A stretch of 64,000 nucleotides of DNA from Synechococcus sp. AG-679-B05 (GTDB taxonomy: Bacteria > Cyanobacteriota > Cyanobacteriia > PCC-6307 > Cyanobiaceae). The stretch covers positions 62,001-126,000 of the forward strand of contig QCUJ01000001.1 in the NCBI GenBank assembly GCA_003210795.1. Direction: 5' to 3'. Below, piece by piece: positions 11,245-22,077 of this stretch. Position 1 is the stretch's first letter; every line of letters begins with the position of its first letter. Below the pieces are notes generated by a model that saw only the letters and a program-made list of their open reading frames with translations, was not told the origin of the DNA and ran no database searches. Both the position numbers and the translations under genes were made by a program.

Positions 11245-11271
11245 ATTGAGTCAATCTCAGTCCCCGCCGGC

Positions 11272-11826
11272 ATGGGCTTATTTGATCGTCTGCTGAACCA
11301 GGACTCGCAGGATTCCGATAACACGATCAAGCCGCGCAAGCCCGCCAAGGAAAAGCCTTCCGAATATTTTCTCGATGCAGATTCCTCCTCATCCCTGGGG
11401 AATGTGGATTACATGCGTGAGGCCAAGACGATCCGCCGCACCTTTCCAGGCACGGTAGACAGTCCCGGCACCAAAGAGCAGATCATGACTGTCGCGGCCG
11501 AAACCGAAAGCCTCGACAAGCGAAGCGAGGGTCTTGGTGGTGATGTTCGCAAGGTCGATGATTCCATCAACCTGACCGCCGGGGTCCCGAAGCCGGTGAA
11601 GAAAACCTTCGCTGAACAGGTGAGCACTGCTGAGATGAACGAGCGGCTGCGTGGCATCGCTATCACGGGTGTGAACACACCCGCATCGGCCAATGCTGCT
11701 CCGGTTGCCCGCAAGGAGATTCTCAAGGAGGAGGAACCCAAGGCCTCAACGGCCAAAGCGTCTGCATCGAACAAGCCTGGTTCGATCGATCCATTCCGTC
11801 AGATGGTGCGCGACCTCAACAAGTGA
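11272..11826 (+). CDS. conserved hypothetical cyanobacterial protein, polar/low complexity
   Basis: Complete ORF MGLFDRLLNQDS...FRQMVRDLNK between assigned genes. Confidence 0.6.
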   Translation: MGLFDRLLNQDSQDSDNTIKPRKPAKEKPSEYFLDADSSSSLGNVDYMREAKTIRRTFPGTVDSPGTKEQIMTVAAETESLDKRSEGLGGDVRKVDDSINLTAGVPKPVKKTFAEQVSTAEMNERLRGIAITGVNTPASANAAPVARKEILKEEEPKASTAKASASNKPGSIDPFRQMVRDLNK

Positions 11827-14800
11827 GCTCGCCGCGCTCGATCAGTGATTCACTGTCTGAGACGTGTTGTTTCAGCCTCTCGATCTGATCATCTGTTGCT
11901 CCTTGCCATAGGTCACGGTTGCTGGCCTCCAGAAGTCGCTCAGCCATGTCGCGCAACACCCATGGATTCTTGGTCCGCAGAAACTCAAGGGTGGATTGTT
12001 CTCCAAGCCACTGATCGCAAAGAGCGCCGTAACACCAATCGGGCACTCGATCCGTTGCCGCGTCGTAGGCAAACAGGTAGTCAAGACTGGCACCCATTTC
12101 GAATGCGCCCTTGTATCCGTGGCGCTGCATTCCCTCGATCCAGCGCGGGTTGAGGAGACGACTGCGCATCACCTTGTCGAGTTCCTTTTCCAGGCGATGC
12201 AGCCTGGGGCGCTCGTGACGCGAATGGTCCCCGAACCAGAGCTGGGGACGCTCTCCTGAGACCAGTTCCACCGCAGCGCTGAGTCCGCCATGGAACTGGT
12301 AGTAGTCATCCGAATCGAGCAGGTCATGCTCGCGGTTGTCCTGGTTGTGCAAGACAACTTGCACCCGGCCCAGGGCTGCTTCCAGGCCGGAACGATCCTG
12401 TTCCGGTTCCGCTCCGATTCCATAACGCCACTGGCTCCAACTCAGAAATGCATCGGCGAGATCGGCGCGCTGCTCCCAGGCGCCGCTGTCGATCAGTGCC
12501 TGTAGTCCTGCCCCGTAGGAGCCTGGTGCCGAGCCGTAAATCCGACCCTGGGGACCCAGCTGCCTTGTCAGGGCGGCCAGAGGATTGACCGTTTCGTCTT
12601 CATCGAGAGCAGCCACGAGGCGCTGGGCTTTGTCCACCCAAGTCACCAGCTGCGGGAAGGCATCGCGGAACAGTCCGGAGATCCGCAGCACCACATCAAC
12701 CCTTGGCCGCCCCAGCAGTCGTGATGGGATCACCTCCAGATCCACCATGCGGCGGCTCGGTCCGTCCCAGACAGGACGGACACCGATCAGTGCCATCAGT
12801 TGGGCAATGTCTTCGCCGCCGTTTCGCATGGTTGCTGTTCCCCAAACGGACAACGCCAGATGGCGCAGATGCTCGCCCTCGGCCTGCAGGTGGAGATCCA
12901 GCAGCTGCTCGGCCGAGCGGCGGCCGAGATCCCAGGCGGCTTCCGTCGGCAGCCCGCGTAAATCCACCGAATAGAAGTTTCGACCCGTGGGTAAGACATC
13001 CGGTCGTCCGCGGCTCGGAGCTCCGGAGGGGCCAGCAGCGATCTTTTGTCCTGAAAGACCACGCAGCAGGGCAGAGCGTTCCGCAGCACCACAACCATCC
13101 AGGCGAGGCCACAGTTCATCGGTGAGCTGCAGCAACTCAGGCTCCGAGGCCGACCAGCTCTGGAATGGTGCTGCGAGGTCCTGAGGATTGTTCCCCTCAA
13201 TCAGCCGACTGCATAACAGCAACGCCTGTTGTTCGAGCCAGGCGGTGCCGTCTCCCACCCGACGACAGCGGCTGGCTCCAAGGTCTTCCAGTTGTCTCTG
13301 GTCGTTCTGGCTGAGGCCAAGTCCGTCCTCATCACACCAGGGATCGAATGCAAGCCCTACCCGTGCGGCCATGGACTGGGTCAGCCCCGACCATTCACCC
13401 CGGGGTGCTCTCGCCAGGGCCAGTAAGAGTTCCAAACCCTTTTCTGGGGATGGAGCAGCGCCGAAACAGTGCAGGCCTGTGCGGATCTGAGCCTCCTTCA
13501 GTTCACATAGATATGTCTCCGCCTGATCCAGAATTTGCTCCAGCGGCTCCGTGCCGATGGTCAGTTCGTCTCGGCTGGGCAGGCCCGGCCAGTTCAGCTG
13601 TGTGAGGCAGTTCAGCACCGATGTTTCAAGCACTGTCGTTCGTTCCGCCCCGAGCTGGCGTGCCTCGACCAGTTCATCCAGCAATCCCTCGAGTTGTTGC
13701 AGGGGACCATGTAGCCCTGCACGGCCGATGGGTGGCATGAGGTGATCGAGAATCACCGCCTGGCCGCGTCGTTTTGCCTGGGAGCCTTCGCCGGGATCGT
13801 TGACGATGAAGGGATAGAGATGGGGTATGGCTCCGAGGGCGAGTTCGGGGCCACAATTCGGGCTCAGTCCCACCCCCTTGCCGGGAAGCCATTCGGCGCT
13901 GCCGTGTTTCCCCACATGCAGCATCACCTGGGTGCGGTGCTGACGACGCAGCCAGAGGTACTGGGCCAGGTAGCGATGCGGTGGAGGCAGATCGGGTGAA
14001 TGCAGATCAGCGATCTGCTCTGGGTCGTAACCCCGGTCCGGTTGCAACAGAACAACCACATGACCGAAGCGCAATCCATGGATGGCGAAGCCCAGATCTC
14101 CATCAAGGTCTTGTGCTTGATCGGGAGAACCCCAGCGCGCTTCGATCAGTCGTTGGGCTTCCCGCGGCACTGTGAGCCACCAGGCCTGATAGTCAGCCAG
14201 GGAAAGATGGTCCAGAGGCGGCCGATGCAGTCCCTCCGGTGCATTGGTGCGGCCTCTCAGCAGCTGTGTGATGAAGGCATCACCATCGGCAGGAAGCGGA
14301 TCCGTGCCGAGGTCGTAGCCCTCCTGATGCAGCCAGCCGAGGATGTTGGTGACACTGGCGGGTGTATCGAGCCCGACGCCGTTCGCCACCCGACCATCCC
14401 GCACCGGGTAGTTGGCCAGCACCATGGCGATCTTTCGTTCTGCAGCCGTTGTTTCTCGCAGCTCAATCCAGCGGGCGGCATGATCCACCAGCCAGGTGAT
14501 GCCGTCCAGATCGGGTTGCTGTGTGGCAACGGCTGTGGCGAGCGTTCCAGCCGAGGGCCTCTGCTGACGGAAGGCGCAGGGTCGGGTGGTGATGCGGCCA
14601 TCCAGTTCCGGCATCACCACCTGCAACGAGAGATCCAGGGGGTCCAGTCCCCGACTGCTGTCACTCCAGCGTTCACGGGCTCCACTGCTGGACAGCAACT
14701 GCAGCACAGGGCAGTTCAACTCCTCCCAAAGGGGGCTGCCAAGACCCGCGTTATCGCTGCGCACGGAGGCGAAGGCGGTGGCCGTGATCACCACCTGGGT

Positions 14801-15544
14801 GTTCTGACTGCGCAGCAGGTCGCGGACCCCGGCCTGCACCGAGCTGTCCCGCAGGCTGCTGACCCAGATCAGCCGCGGCCTCAGGCCTCGTTCGCGAAGG
14901 GTTTCAGCCAGCGACTGCGCCAGGGCTGTGTCACCGGCCTGCAGCAGTGCTCGATAAAGCACCACCCCAACGGTCGGACCCGGGTCATCACGCCAGTCCC
15001 AGGGGAGTGGGTCGGGTAACGGTTCGATCGGAATGGTCTTCGGTTCAGGTGTTTCGTTTTGCAGGAGGCTTTGCAGCGTTGAAAGCAGCTGCTGTTGATT
15101 GGCCGTACCTCCCTCCCGCAGCAGCGCTGCCAACCGATCCGCGAGTGCGGTGTCGATCGATCCAATCCCATGCAGTTCGCGTTCCTGATCTGGTGTGCCT
15201 GCCAGAACCACCAGCTGCCGATCCACACGTTCGGACTGCCAACGCTGCAGTTGTTCAAGGCCATAACTCCAGTGCCCGCGACTGCCCAGCAATCGAACAA
15301 GCACCAACTGGGCGCCGTTCGCTGTGGTGGCCAGGTAATGGTCCAGCTGAGCCGGATGGGACAGGCAATCCAGTGCAAGGGCCCGGATCCTGTTCTGCCA
15401 CTCTGGTCGCTTCAGAAGAACCTGATCGAGACAGCTGAGATCCGTTGATGCACTGGTGAGGAACAGCACCTCGGCCGGGGGCTGCTCCACCAGCACGACA
15501 TCCTCCGGAGGATCAAGACCTGGACAGCTGGCAAGACGGTGCAT
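11816..15544 (-). CDS. cobN: cobaltochelatase subunit CobN
   Basis: 1242 aa; ANYPVRDGRVANGVGLDTPASV, HVGKHGSAEWLPGK, SVDLRGLPTEAAWDLG, MRNGGEDIAQLMALIGVRPVWD motifs. Confidence 0.95.
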   Translation of the reverse strand: MHRLASCPGLDPPEDVVLVEQPPAEVLFLTSASTDLSCLDQVLLKRPEWQNRIRALALDCLSHPAQLDHYLATTANGAQLVLVRLLGSRGHWSYGLEQLQRWQSERVDRQLVVLAGTPDQERELHGIGSIDTALADRLAALLREGGTANQQQLLSTLQSLLQNETPEPKTIPIEPLPDPLPWDWRDDPGPTVGVVLYRALLQAGDTALAQSLAETLRERGLRPRLIWVSSLRDSSVQAGVRDLLRSQNTQVVITATAFASVRSDNAGLGSPLWEELNCPVLQLLSSSGARERWSDSSRGLDPLDLSLQVVMPELDGRITTRPCAFRQQRPSAGTLATAVATQQPDLDGITWLVDHAARWIELRETTAAERKIAMVLANYPVRDGRVANGVGLDTPASVTNILGWLHQEGYDLGTDPLPADGDAFITQLLRGRTNAPEGLHRPPLDHLSLADYQAWWLTVPREAQRLIEARWGSPDQAQDLDGDLGFAIHGLRFGHVVVLLQPDRGYDPEQIADLHSPDLPPPHRYLAQYLWLRRQHRTQVMLHVGKHGSAEWLPGKGVGLSPNCGPELALGAIPHLYPFIVNDPGEGSQAKRRGQAVILDHLMPPIGRAGLHGPLQQLEGLLDELVEARQLGAERTTVLETSVLNCLTQLNWPGLPSRDELTIGTEPLEQILDQAETYLCELKEAQIRTGLHCFGAAPSPEKGLELLLALARAPRGEWSGLTQSMAARVGLAFDPWCDEDGLGLSQNDQRQLEDLGASRCRRVGDGTAWLEQQALLLCSRLIEGNNPQDLAAPFQSWSASEPELLQLTDELWPRLDGCGAAERSALLRGLSGQKIAAGPSGAPSRGRPDVLPTGRNFYSVDLRGLPTEAAWDLGRRSAEQLLDLHLQAEGEHLRHLALSVWGTATMRNGGEDIAQLMALIGVRPVWDGPSRRMVDLEVIPSRLLGRPRVDVVLRISGLFRDAFPQLVTWVDKAQRLVAALDEDETVNPLAALTRQLGPQGRIYGSAPGSYGAGLQALIDSGAWEQRADLADAFLSWSQWRYGIGAEPEQDRSGLEAALGRVQVVLHNQDNREHDLLDSDDYYQFHGGLSAAVELVSGERPQLWFGDHSRHERPRLHRLEKELDKVMRSRLLNPRWIEGMQRHGYKGAFEMGASLDYLFAYDAATDRVPDWCYGALCDQWLGEQSTLEFLRTKNPWVLRDMAERLLEASNRDLWQGATDDQIERLKQHVSDSESLIERGELTC

Positions 15545-15608
15545 GGCTGCATTCTCCCGAGGCAGGGGACCGATGGTGAGAAGATTCAGCCATCGGGCCT
15601 TCTCTGCG

Positions 15609-16523
15609 ATGCATCAGTTCCTGCCCTACGCATGGTTTCAGGGCCAGTGCGTCCCTTTTGAGGAGGCCAGGATCTCCATCGCCACCCACGCGCTGCATTA
15701 CGGCACGGGCGCCTTTGGTGGAATGCGTGCGATTCCAGATCCAGATAACAGCCAGTCGATGCTGCTGTTTCGTGCCGATCGCCATGCACGACGACTCAGT
15801 CAAAGCGCACGCTTGCTGCTCACCGATCTGAGTGAGGAAACGATTCACAAGGCCCTGACGGCCATCTTGCAGGCCAACAAGCCGGATCAGCCGATCTATC
15901 TGCGGCCTTTTGTGTACACCAGTGATCTGGGCATCGCCCCGAGGTTGCACAACATCGAGACCGATTTTCTGATCTACGGGCTTCCCCTGGGTGATTACCT
16001 CTCACCTGAGGGGGTCAGTTGTCGAATCAGCAGCTGGACCCGACAGGAGGATCGTTCCCTGCCTCTGCGCGGCAAGATCTCCGGTGCGTACATCACGAGT
16101 TCCTTAGCCAAAACAGAAGCGGTTCAGAGCGGCTTTGATGAAGCCCTCCTGCTGAACAGCCGCGGCAAAATCAGTGAAGCCAGTGGGATGAATCTGTTCC
16201 TGGTGCGTGATGGTCAGCTGATCACCCCTGGAGTTGACCAGGACATTCTTGAAGGCATTACCCGGGCAAGCGTGATCGAGCTGGCCAAGGCCATGGACAT
16301 TCCTGTGATCGAACGGGCTGTGGACAAGACCGAGCTGTTCATCGCCGATGAGGTTTTCCTCTCCGGTACGGCCGCCAAGGTGACGCCCATTCGTCAGATC
16401 GAGTCCACGGTGCTGAACACGGACCGACCCGTTATGGATTCACTCAAGAACAAGCTTGTGGCGATCACGGAAGGCCGCGATCCGGACTATGAACACTGGA
16501 TAACCAGAATCCCAATCGGATGA
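15609..16523 (+). CDS. ilvE: branched-chain amino acid aminotransferase
   Basis: HALHYGTGAFGGMRA, GKISGAYITSSLAKTEA, EASGMNLFLVRDG; ATG at 15609 inferred as start. Confidence 0.93.
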   Translation: MHQFLPYAWFQGQCVPFEEARISIATHALHYGTGAFGGMRAIPDPDNSQSMLLFRADRHARRLSQSARLLLTDLSEETIHKALTAILQANKPDQPIYLRPFVYTSDLGIAPRLHNIETDFLIYGLPLGDYLSPEGVSCRISSWTRQEDRSLPLRGKISGAYITSSLAKTEAVQSGFDEALLLNSRGKISEASGMNLFLVRDGQLITPGVDQDILEGITRASVIELAKAMDIPVIERAVDKTELFIADEVFLSGTAAKVTPIRQIESTVLNTDRPVMDSLKNKLVAITEGRDPDYEHWITRIPIG

Positions 16524-16574
16524 GGTTGGGCGGGGGCTTTTCCTAGGATTATGAAGAAGAGCTGAAGACAGTTA

Positions 16575-19500
16575 ATGGTGGTGGCGCAAGCAAACCGGAA
16601 ACTCACCACCTCCCGGTTCCTGGACCATCTGAACGGACCGGATCGGCCCGTGATGGTGTTCGACGGCGCCACCGGCACCAGCCTCCAGGATCTGGACCTG
16701 ACCGCCGAGGATTTCGGTGGCCCTGATCTGGAGGGATGCAACGAGAATCTTGCAGTCACCAGCCCCGAGTCGGTCAAGGCGGTGCACCGCAAGTTCCTTG
16801 AGGTTGGTTGCGATGTCATCGAAACCGACACGTTCGGAGCCGCATCGATCGTGTTGGCGGAATACGGTCTCGAGGATCAGGCATTCGAGCTGAACAGGCG
16901 GGCAGCTGAGCTGGCCCGTGAAATGGCCGATGAATTCAGCACCCCTGATAAACCTCGTTTTGTGGCCGGGTCCATGGGACCCACCACCAAGCTGCCCACC
17001 CTGGGCCACATCGATTTCGACACGATGCGGGACTCGTTCCGGGAGCAGGCCGAAGGCCTGATCGCTGGCAACGTTGATCTGTTGATTGTTGAAACCTGTC
17101 AGGACGTTCTTCAGATCAAAGCGGCACTACAGGGCATCGAAGAGGCCTTCGAGGCAACGGGTGAGCGGCGGGCCCTGATGGTGTCGGTGACCATGGAAAC
17201 CACGGGCACCATGCTTGTGGGTACCGATATTGCAGCGGTGGTCTCGATTCTCGAGCCCTTCTCTATCGACATTCTCGGACTTAACTGTGCCACAGGTCCC
17301 GAGCAGATGAAGGAGCACATCCGTTACCTCTCGGAGCATTCACCGTTTGTCGTCAGCTGCATTCCCAATGCAGGTCTGCCGGAGAACATCGGCGGTGTGG
17401 CCCATTACCGCCTGACGCCGGTTGAGCTGAAGATGCAGCTCATGCACTTCGTTGAGGATCTCGGTGTGCAAGTGATCGGTGGCTGTTGTGGCACCACTCC
17501 GGCACACATCGGCAGCCTCGCGGAACTGTCCCGGGAAATGAAGCCTGCCGAACGCCCAGCACGTTGGAACAGCGTCACCTCGGAAGACGTCCGACCCAGC
17601 CTCAACTATGAACCTGCGGCAGCATCGATTTACGGAGTTACTCCATACCAGCAGGACAATTCGTTCCTTATCATTGGAGAGCGGCTCAATGCAAGCGGCA
17701 GCCGCAAGGTGCGTGAGCTGCTGGCGGAAGAGGACTGGGATGGTCTGGTGTCGGTGGCCCGTGGACAGGTCAAGGAAAACGCCCACGTTCTGGACGTCAA
17801 CGTCGATTACGTCGGTAGGGATGGCGAGAGGGATATGAACGAGCTGGTGAGCCGTCTGGTCACCAACGTCAACCTGCCTCTGATGCTCGACTCCACAGAG
17901 TGGCAGAAAATGGAATCAGGCCTCAAGGTGGCAGGCGGTAAATGCATCCTCAACTCGACCAACTATGAGGACGGGGACGAGCGTTTTTTCAAGGTGCTTG
18001 AGCTGGCCCGTCGCTACGGCGCTGCAGTTGTTGTCGGCACCATTGATGAAGACGGGATGGCCCGATCCGCCGAGAAGAAGTTCGCCATTGCCCAACGGGC
18101 CTATCGCGATGCCCTCGAGTTCGGCATCCCAGCCCATGAGATCTTCTACGACCCTCTGGCATTACCCATCTCAACCGGCATCGAGGAGGACCGCCTGAAT
18201 GCTCGAGCCACGGTTGATTCGATCCGGATGATCCGCGAGAACCTTCCGGGTGTTCATGTGGTGCTCGGTGTCAGCAATGTGAGTTTCGGTCTGTCTCCGG
18301 CGGCTCGGATCAACCTCAACTCCGTGTTCCTACATGACTGCTGTGAAGCGGGCATGGATGCTGCCATCGTCAGCCCGGCGAAGATTCTTCCGCTGATGAA
18401 GATCAGCGACGAACACCAGACCGTCTGCAGAGATCTGATCAACGACAACCGTCGTTTTGAGGATGGCATCTGTGTCTATGACCCACTTACCGAACTCACC
18501 AAGCTTTTCGAAGGCGTCAGCACCAAAGAGGCCCGCGCTTCCGGTCCTTCGCTGGCAGATCTGCCGATCGAAGAGCGGCTCAAGCAGCACATCATCGATG
18601 GGGAGCGAATCGGGCTGGAACCATCCCTGGATCAAGCTCTTGAGGCCTACCCACCGCTGCAGATCATCAATACCTTCCTGTTGGATGGCATGAAAGTTGT
18701 TGGTGAGCTGTTCGGCAGTGGTCAGATGCAGCTCCCATTTGTTTTGCAGAGCGCCGAAACAATGAAATCTGCTGTGGCGCATCTGGAGCCATATATGGAA
18801 AAAAACGAGGGCGAAAGCCTGAGCAAGGGCAAGTTCCTGATCGCCACCGTTAAAGGCGATGTCCACGACATCGGCAAGAATCTGGTGGATATCATCCTCA
18901 CCAATAACGGCTACGAGGTGGTCAACCTCGGGATCAAGCAGAGCTGCGAGGCGATCGTTGAGGCGCAGCAGGAGCACAAGGCAGATTGCATCGCGATGAG
19001 CGGACTGCTGGTGAAGTCCACTGCTTTCATGAAGGACAACCTTCAGGCTTTCAACGACGCGGGAATCGACGTACCGGTGATCCTTGGTGGTGCTGCCCTG
19101 ACGCCTCGTTTTGTCCAGAAGGATTGCCGCGAGGTTTATGCCGGCAAGGTGATCTATGGACGCGATGCCTTTGCGGACCTGCGCTTCATGGATGCGCTCA
19201 TGGATGCGAAAGGCAAGGAGAACTGGACCAATCAGGAGGGTTTCCTTGAGGATGCACCTCAGGGAGTCGGTCTCGATGAGACTCCAAAACGATCCGAGGA
19301 AGAGGCAGAGTCTGCGGCGCCGGTCGTCAATTCTCCAGCACCTGAGCTGCCTCCAGTTACATCGGATCGTTCGGAGACCGTTCCTGCCGAACCAATGCCA
19401 AAGGCGCCCTTCCTGGGTTCAGTCGTGATCATGGAAGACGACGTCGACATCGCGGAGGTGTTTCACTACCTCGACCGCAATGCTCTTTTTGCAGGTCAGT

Positions 19501-20201
19501 GGATGCTGCGCAAGGCAAAGGAGCAGAGTCGGGACGACTACAAAGCCATGCTGGCAGACAAAGCTGAGCCTGTGCTGCAGCAATGGATGCAACGCTGCAT
19601 CGACGAGTCATTGTTGACTCCGCGGGCGGTCTACGGCTACTTCCCCGTGGGGCGTGATGGAAACACTCTCCGGGTGTTCGACGTTGATGGTGCACGTGAA
19701 CTTGGCAACTTTGAACTTCCTCGTCAGCGTTCCGGCAACCGATACTGCATCGCCGATTTCTACAACGACCTTGACGCCAAAGGTCATCCTACCGATGTGT
19801 TGCCGATGCAGGCGGTGACCATGGGGCAGAAGGCCTCTTTGGTGGCTCAGGAGCTGTTCAAGGGCGATCGCTACAGCGACTATCTCTACTTCCATGGTCT
19901 TGCCGTTCAGATGGCTGAGGCCTTGGCGGAATGGGTCCACGCCAGGATCCGATCAGAGCTCGGCTTTGCTGATCCCGATGGCATATCACTCCGGGATGTG
20001 CTGGCGCAGCGTTACCGCGGCAGCCGTTACTCCTTCGGTTATCCAGCGTGTCCAAACGTGGCGGATTCGCGTCAGCAGCTGGAGTGGCTCGGAGCCGATC
20101 GAATCAGCCTGACGATGGATGCCAGTGACCAGCTCGAACCAGAGCAGAGCACAACGGCACTTGTAGCCCTTCACTCCCGCGCCCGATACTTCAGCGCCTG
20201 A
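16575..20201 (+). CDS. metH: cobalamin-dependent methionine synthase
   Basis: Hcy domain ([23 protein letters not shown]), pterin-binding domain ([13 protein letters not shown]), B12 domain ([15 protein letters not shown]), activation domain ([16 protein letters not shown]). Confidence 0.97.
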   Translation: MVVAQANRKLTTSRFLDHLNGPDRPVMVFDGATGTSLQDLDLTAEDFGGPDLEGCNENLAVTSPESVKAVHRKFLEVGCDVIETDTFGAASIVLAEYGLEDQAFELNRRAAELAREMADEFSTPDKPRFVAGSMGPTTKLPTLGHIDFDTMRDSFREQAEGLIAGNVDLLIVETCQDVLQIKAALQGIEEAFEATGERRALMVSVTMETTGTMLVGTDIAAVVSILEPFSIDILGLNCATGPEQMKEHIRYLSEHSPFVVSCIPNAGLPENIGGVAHYRLTPVELKMQLMHFVEDLGVQVIGGCCGTTPAHIGSLAELSREMKPAERPARWNSVTSEDVRPSLNYEPAAASIYGVTPYQQDNSFLIIGERLNASGSRKVRELLAEEDWDGLVSVARGQVKENAHVLDVNVDYVGRDGERDMNELVSRLVTNVNLPLMLDSTEWQKMESGLKVAGGKCILNSTNYEDGDERFFKVLELARRYGAAVVVGTIDEDGMARSAEKKFAIAQRAYRDALEFGIPAHEIFYDPLALPISTGIEEDRLNARATVDSIRMIRENLPGVHVVLGVSNVSFGLSPAARINLNSVFLHDCCEAGMDAAIVSPAKILPLMKISDEHQTVCRDLINDNRRFEDGICVYDPLTELTKLFEGVSTKEARASGPSLADLPIEERLKQHIIDGERIGLEPSLDQALEAYPPLQIINTFLLDGMKVVGELFGSGQMQLPFVLQSAETMKSAVAHLEPYMEKNEGESLSKGKFLIATVKGDVHDIGKNLVDIILTNNGYEVVNLGIKQSCEAIVEAQQEHKADCIAMSGLLVKSTAFMKDNLQAFNDAGIDVPVILGGAALTPRFVQKDCREVYAGKVIYGRDAFADLRFMDALMDAKGKENWTNQEGFLEDAPQGVGLDETPKRSEEEAESAAPVVNSPAPELPPVTSDRSETVPAEPMPKAPFLGSVVIMEDDVDIAEVFHYLDRNALFAGQWMLRKAKEQSRDDYKAMLADKAEPVLQQWMQRCIDESLLTPRAVYGYFPVGRDGNTLRVFDVDGARELGNFELPRQRSGNRYCIADFYNDLDAKGHPTDVLPMQAVTMGQKASLVAQELFKGDRYSDYLYFHGLAVQMAEALAEWVHARIRSELGFADPDGISLRDVLAQRYRGSRYSFGYPACPNVADSRQQLEWLGADRISLTMDASDQLEPEQSTTALVALHSRARYFSA

Positions 20202-20247
20202 TCAGGTTTGGGCGTCCCATAGTCTGAGGCGCCCAAAGCAGATCACC

Positions 20248-20520
20248 ATGGCTATTGCTGGACCTGATGGAGTTGATGCCGCCATCAAGGCCGGGGTTGA
20301 CCTGGATGGAAGCCCCATTCCTCGGGAGATGCTTGAGCTCTACAACCAGGTCATGGACCTGGAAGGCCAGCGTGCCCGAAGCGGTGTGCTCAAGTCGATG
20401 CGCAATCGGGTGGTCAAGACCGGTGCCAAGCACTTTGACCAGAAGACTCTTGACCAGCGGCTGCAGGACGCCGGTTGGGACGGTCTGAAGGACAAGGAGA
20501 TCGCCTTCTTCTACGGCTGA
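20248..20520 (+). CDS. conserved small hypothetical protein (90 aa)
   Basis: Complete ORF followed immediately by a terminator-like hairpin. Confidence 0.65.
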   Translation: MAIAGPDGVDAAIKAGVDLDGSPIPREMLELYNQVMDLEGQRARSGVLKSMRNRVVKTGAKHFDQKTLDQRLQDAGWDGLKDKEIAFFYG

Positions 20521-20529
20521 TCTCTCCCG

Positions 20530-20561
20530 GCTCTGCCGAATTCAGTTCTGGCAGAGCTTTT
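20530..20561. terminator. intrinsic terminator-like hairpin between convergent genes
   Basis: GCTCTGCC-N12-GGCAGAGC-TTTT, 8-bp perfect stem; overlaps the last codons of the minus-strand ORF. Confidence 0.6.
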
Positions 20562-20772
20562 CCATTGTTTCGATCACCTCTTGCTGAAACGTGTCCAGAG
20601 CGTTGGATTCGCTCAGATCGATTCCTTCTCCGGCTGCGTTCTGGGCTAAATCCTGGAAATGAAAGGCCCCCTCTCCATTGGCCAGGAACTCAATCGCCGA
20701 GCTTTCGCCGCTCTCGCGAAACGCATCGCAGAGCGCCAAAAAGGCAGCGTCTTCGGTGAACTCCCAATCCAT
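20542..20772 (-). CDS. small acidic hypothetical protein (76 aa)
   Basis: Complete ORF MDWEFTEDAAFLALCDAF...; convergent with 20248..20520. Confidence 0.55.
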   Translation of the reverse strand: MDWEFTEDAAFLALCDAFRESGESSAIEFLANGEGAFHFQDLAQNAAGEGIDLSESNALDTFQQEVIETMEKLCQN

Positions 20773-20884
20773 CGAGTGGACATGACTGAACGACCTTTAC
20801 CGCGTTCCCCCAGGGGTTCGTCAACCATCTGTGGTCAAAATGTGCCAGTCCTTGGGCAGACTCCTCGTCTCAGCAGGCCTTTCA

Positions 20885-21280
20885 ATGACCAGTTCGAGCC
20901 CCGTTCATCCCAGCCCCCGCAACGTTCTTGGAGAGCCTCTGGTGGTCTGTGGATGTGATCCGATGACCGGATGGCACAGGGATGGCTTCTGCGAGACGGA
21001 TGCCAATGATCATGGCCAGCACAGCATCTGTTGTGTGATGACCGAAGCCTTTCTGAGGTACAGCAAGGCCCAGGGAAACGACCTTTCGACCCCGATCCCT
21101 GCATTTCAGTTCCCGGGACTTCAACCCGGTGATCACTGGTGTATCTGCGCCCCACGCTGGAAGCAGGCTTTTGAAGACGGCATGGCCCCACTGGTGCGCT
21201 TGGAGGCAACCGAAGACACGGCTCTATCCGTGGTGACCCTGGATCAGCTCAAGCAACATGCTCACCAATCGATCGGCTGA
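20885..21280 (+). CDS. DUF2237 family protein
   Basis: RNVLGEPLVVCGCDPMTGWHRDGFCETDANDHGQHSICCVMTEAFL...GDHWCICAPRWKQA; ATG at 20885 inferred. Confidence 0.85.
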   Translation: MTSSSPVHPSPRNVLGEPLVVCGCDPMTGWHRDGFCETDANDHGQHSICCVMTEAFLRYSKAQGNDLSTPIPAFQFPGLQPGDHWCICAPRWKQAFEDGMAPLVRLEATEDTALSVVTLDQLKQHAHQSIG

Positions 21281-21981
21281 CCATCCCAGGCCACAAATGC
21301 TCCACTTTGCGGTGGTCTCTGACAGCTCAAAACCGACAACAGCTGGTCAGCTGCTCGCTCGGGCGAAAACAGCTTCTCAGGTGGAACGAAACTCTGGAAC
21401 GGCTTTGAAAGAGCGGTGTCTGTTGTGCCGGGATGCAGCAGGGTCACAGTGGCGTTTGGCCAACGGCGACCCCACTCGATGCTGAGGGTCTTCAACAGCT
21501 GATTCTGAGCTGATTTGGCAGCCCGATAGCCATACCAGCCTCCGCTTCGGTTGTCGGTGATGCTCCCCACCCGCGCACTGAGGCTGGCGAAGTGAAAGGG
21601 CCGATCGCGTTGGAGCAGTGGTTCAATAGCCTTTGCCAGCAACACTGGAGCAAAAGCATTGATGGCGAACTGCTCCGCGAGTGCTTCGCGTGTCAACTGG
21701 GTCAGCCGTTTCTCCGGTTGAAGGCCAGGACCATGCAACCGCCCACTGCAGTTGAACACCAGACGAAGCGGCTGGTCGAATTGTTTGAGGGCAGGTGCCA
21801 GACGCTCCAGATCGACATCGGATTCCAGATCGAGTTGCACTTGGTGCCGGATTCCCCCTTGGCGCCCTGCTGTGATGAGGGTCAGGTCGGGAAAGCGCTG
21901 CTGAAGGCGTTCTGAAATCGCCTGACCGATGCCTCCAGTACCCACCACAAGGGCGAGGCCGCTCCAGGTGTTGTCGTGCAT
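21262..21981 (-). CDS. SDR family NAD(P)-dependent oxidoreductase
   Basis: VVGTGGIGQAISERL Rossmann start, SLSARVGSITDNRSGGWYGYRAAKSAQNQ (YxxxK). Confidence 0.88.
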   Translation of the reverse strand: MHDNTWSGLALVVGTGGIGQAISERLQQRFPDLTLITAGRQGGIRHQVQLDLESDVDLERLAPALKQFDQPLRLVFNCSGRLHGPGLQPEKRLTQLTREALAEQFAINAFAPVLLAKAIEPLLQRDRPFHFASLSARVGSITDNRSGGWYGYRAAKSAQNQLLKTLSIEWGRRWPNATVTLLHPGTTDTALSKPFQSFVPPEKLFSPERAADQLLSVLSCQRPPQSGAFVAWDGQPIDW

Positions 21982-22077
21982 CGTTTCATTCACTGCAGCC
22001 GCCGACAGCTCTAGCGAATCAGACGGACCATGGGAGGATCAAAACCATCCGTACCGTGTTGGCGAAGCGCAAGAACC

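Noticed and set aside
14000-15019. 339-aa plus-strand ORF antisense to cobN, plus other long antisense ORFs (e.g. 971..1999 -, 4553..5203 +, 30415..31395 +, 36115..37308 -)
   Set aside because: They lie opposite confidently identified genes, have no recognisable domains, and are expected in GC-rich coding DNA.
16524-16574. Possible cobalamin riboswitch upstream of metH
   Set aside because: Only ~51 bp between ilvE and metH, too short for a riboswitch, no B12-box seen.
19864-19871. GCGATCGC (HIP1-type) octamers, also near 52819
   Set aside because: Only sporadic copies seen; no sign of the strong over-representation typical of some cyanobacteria.
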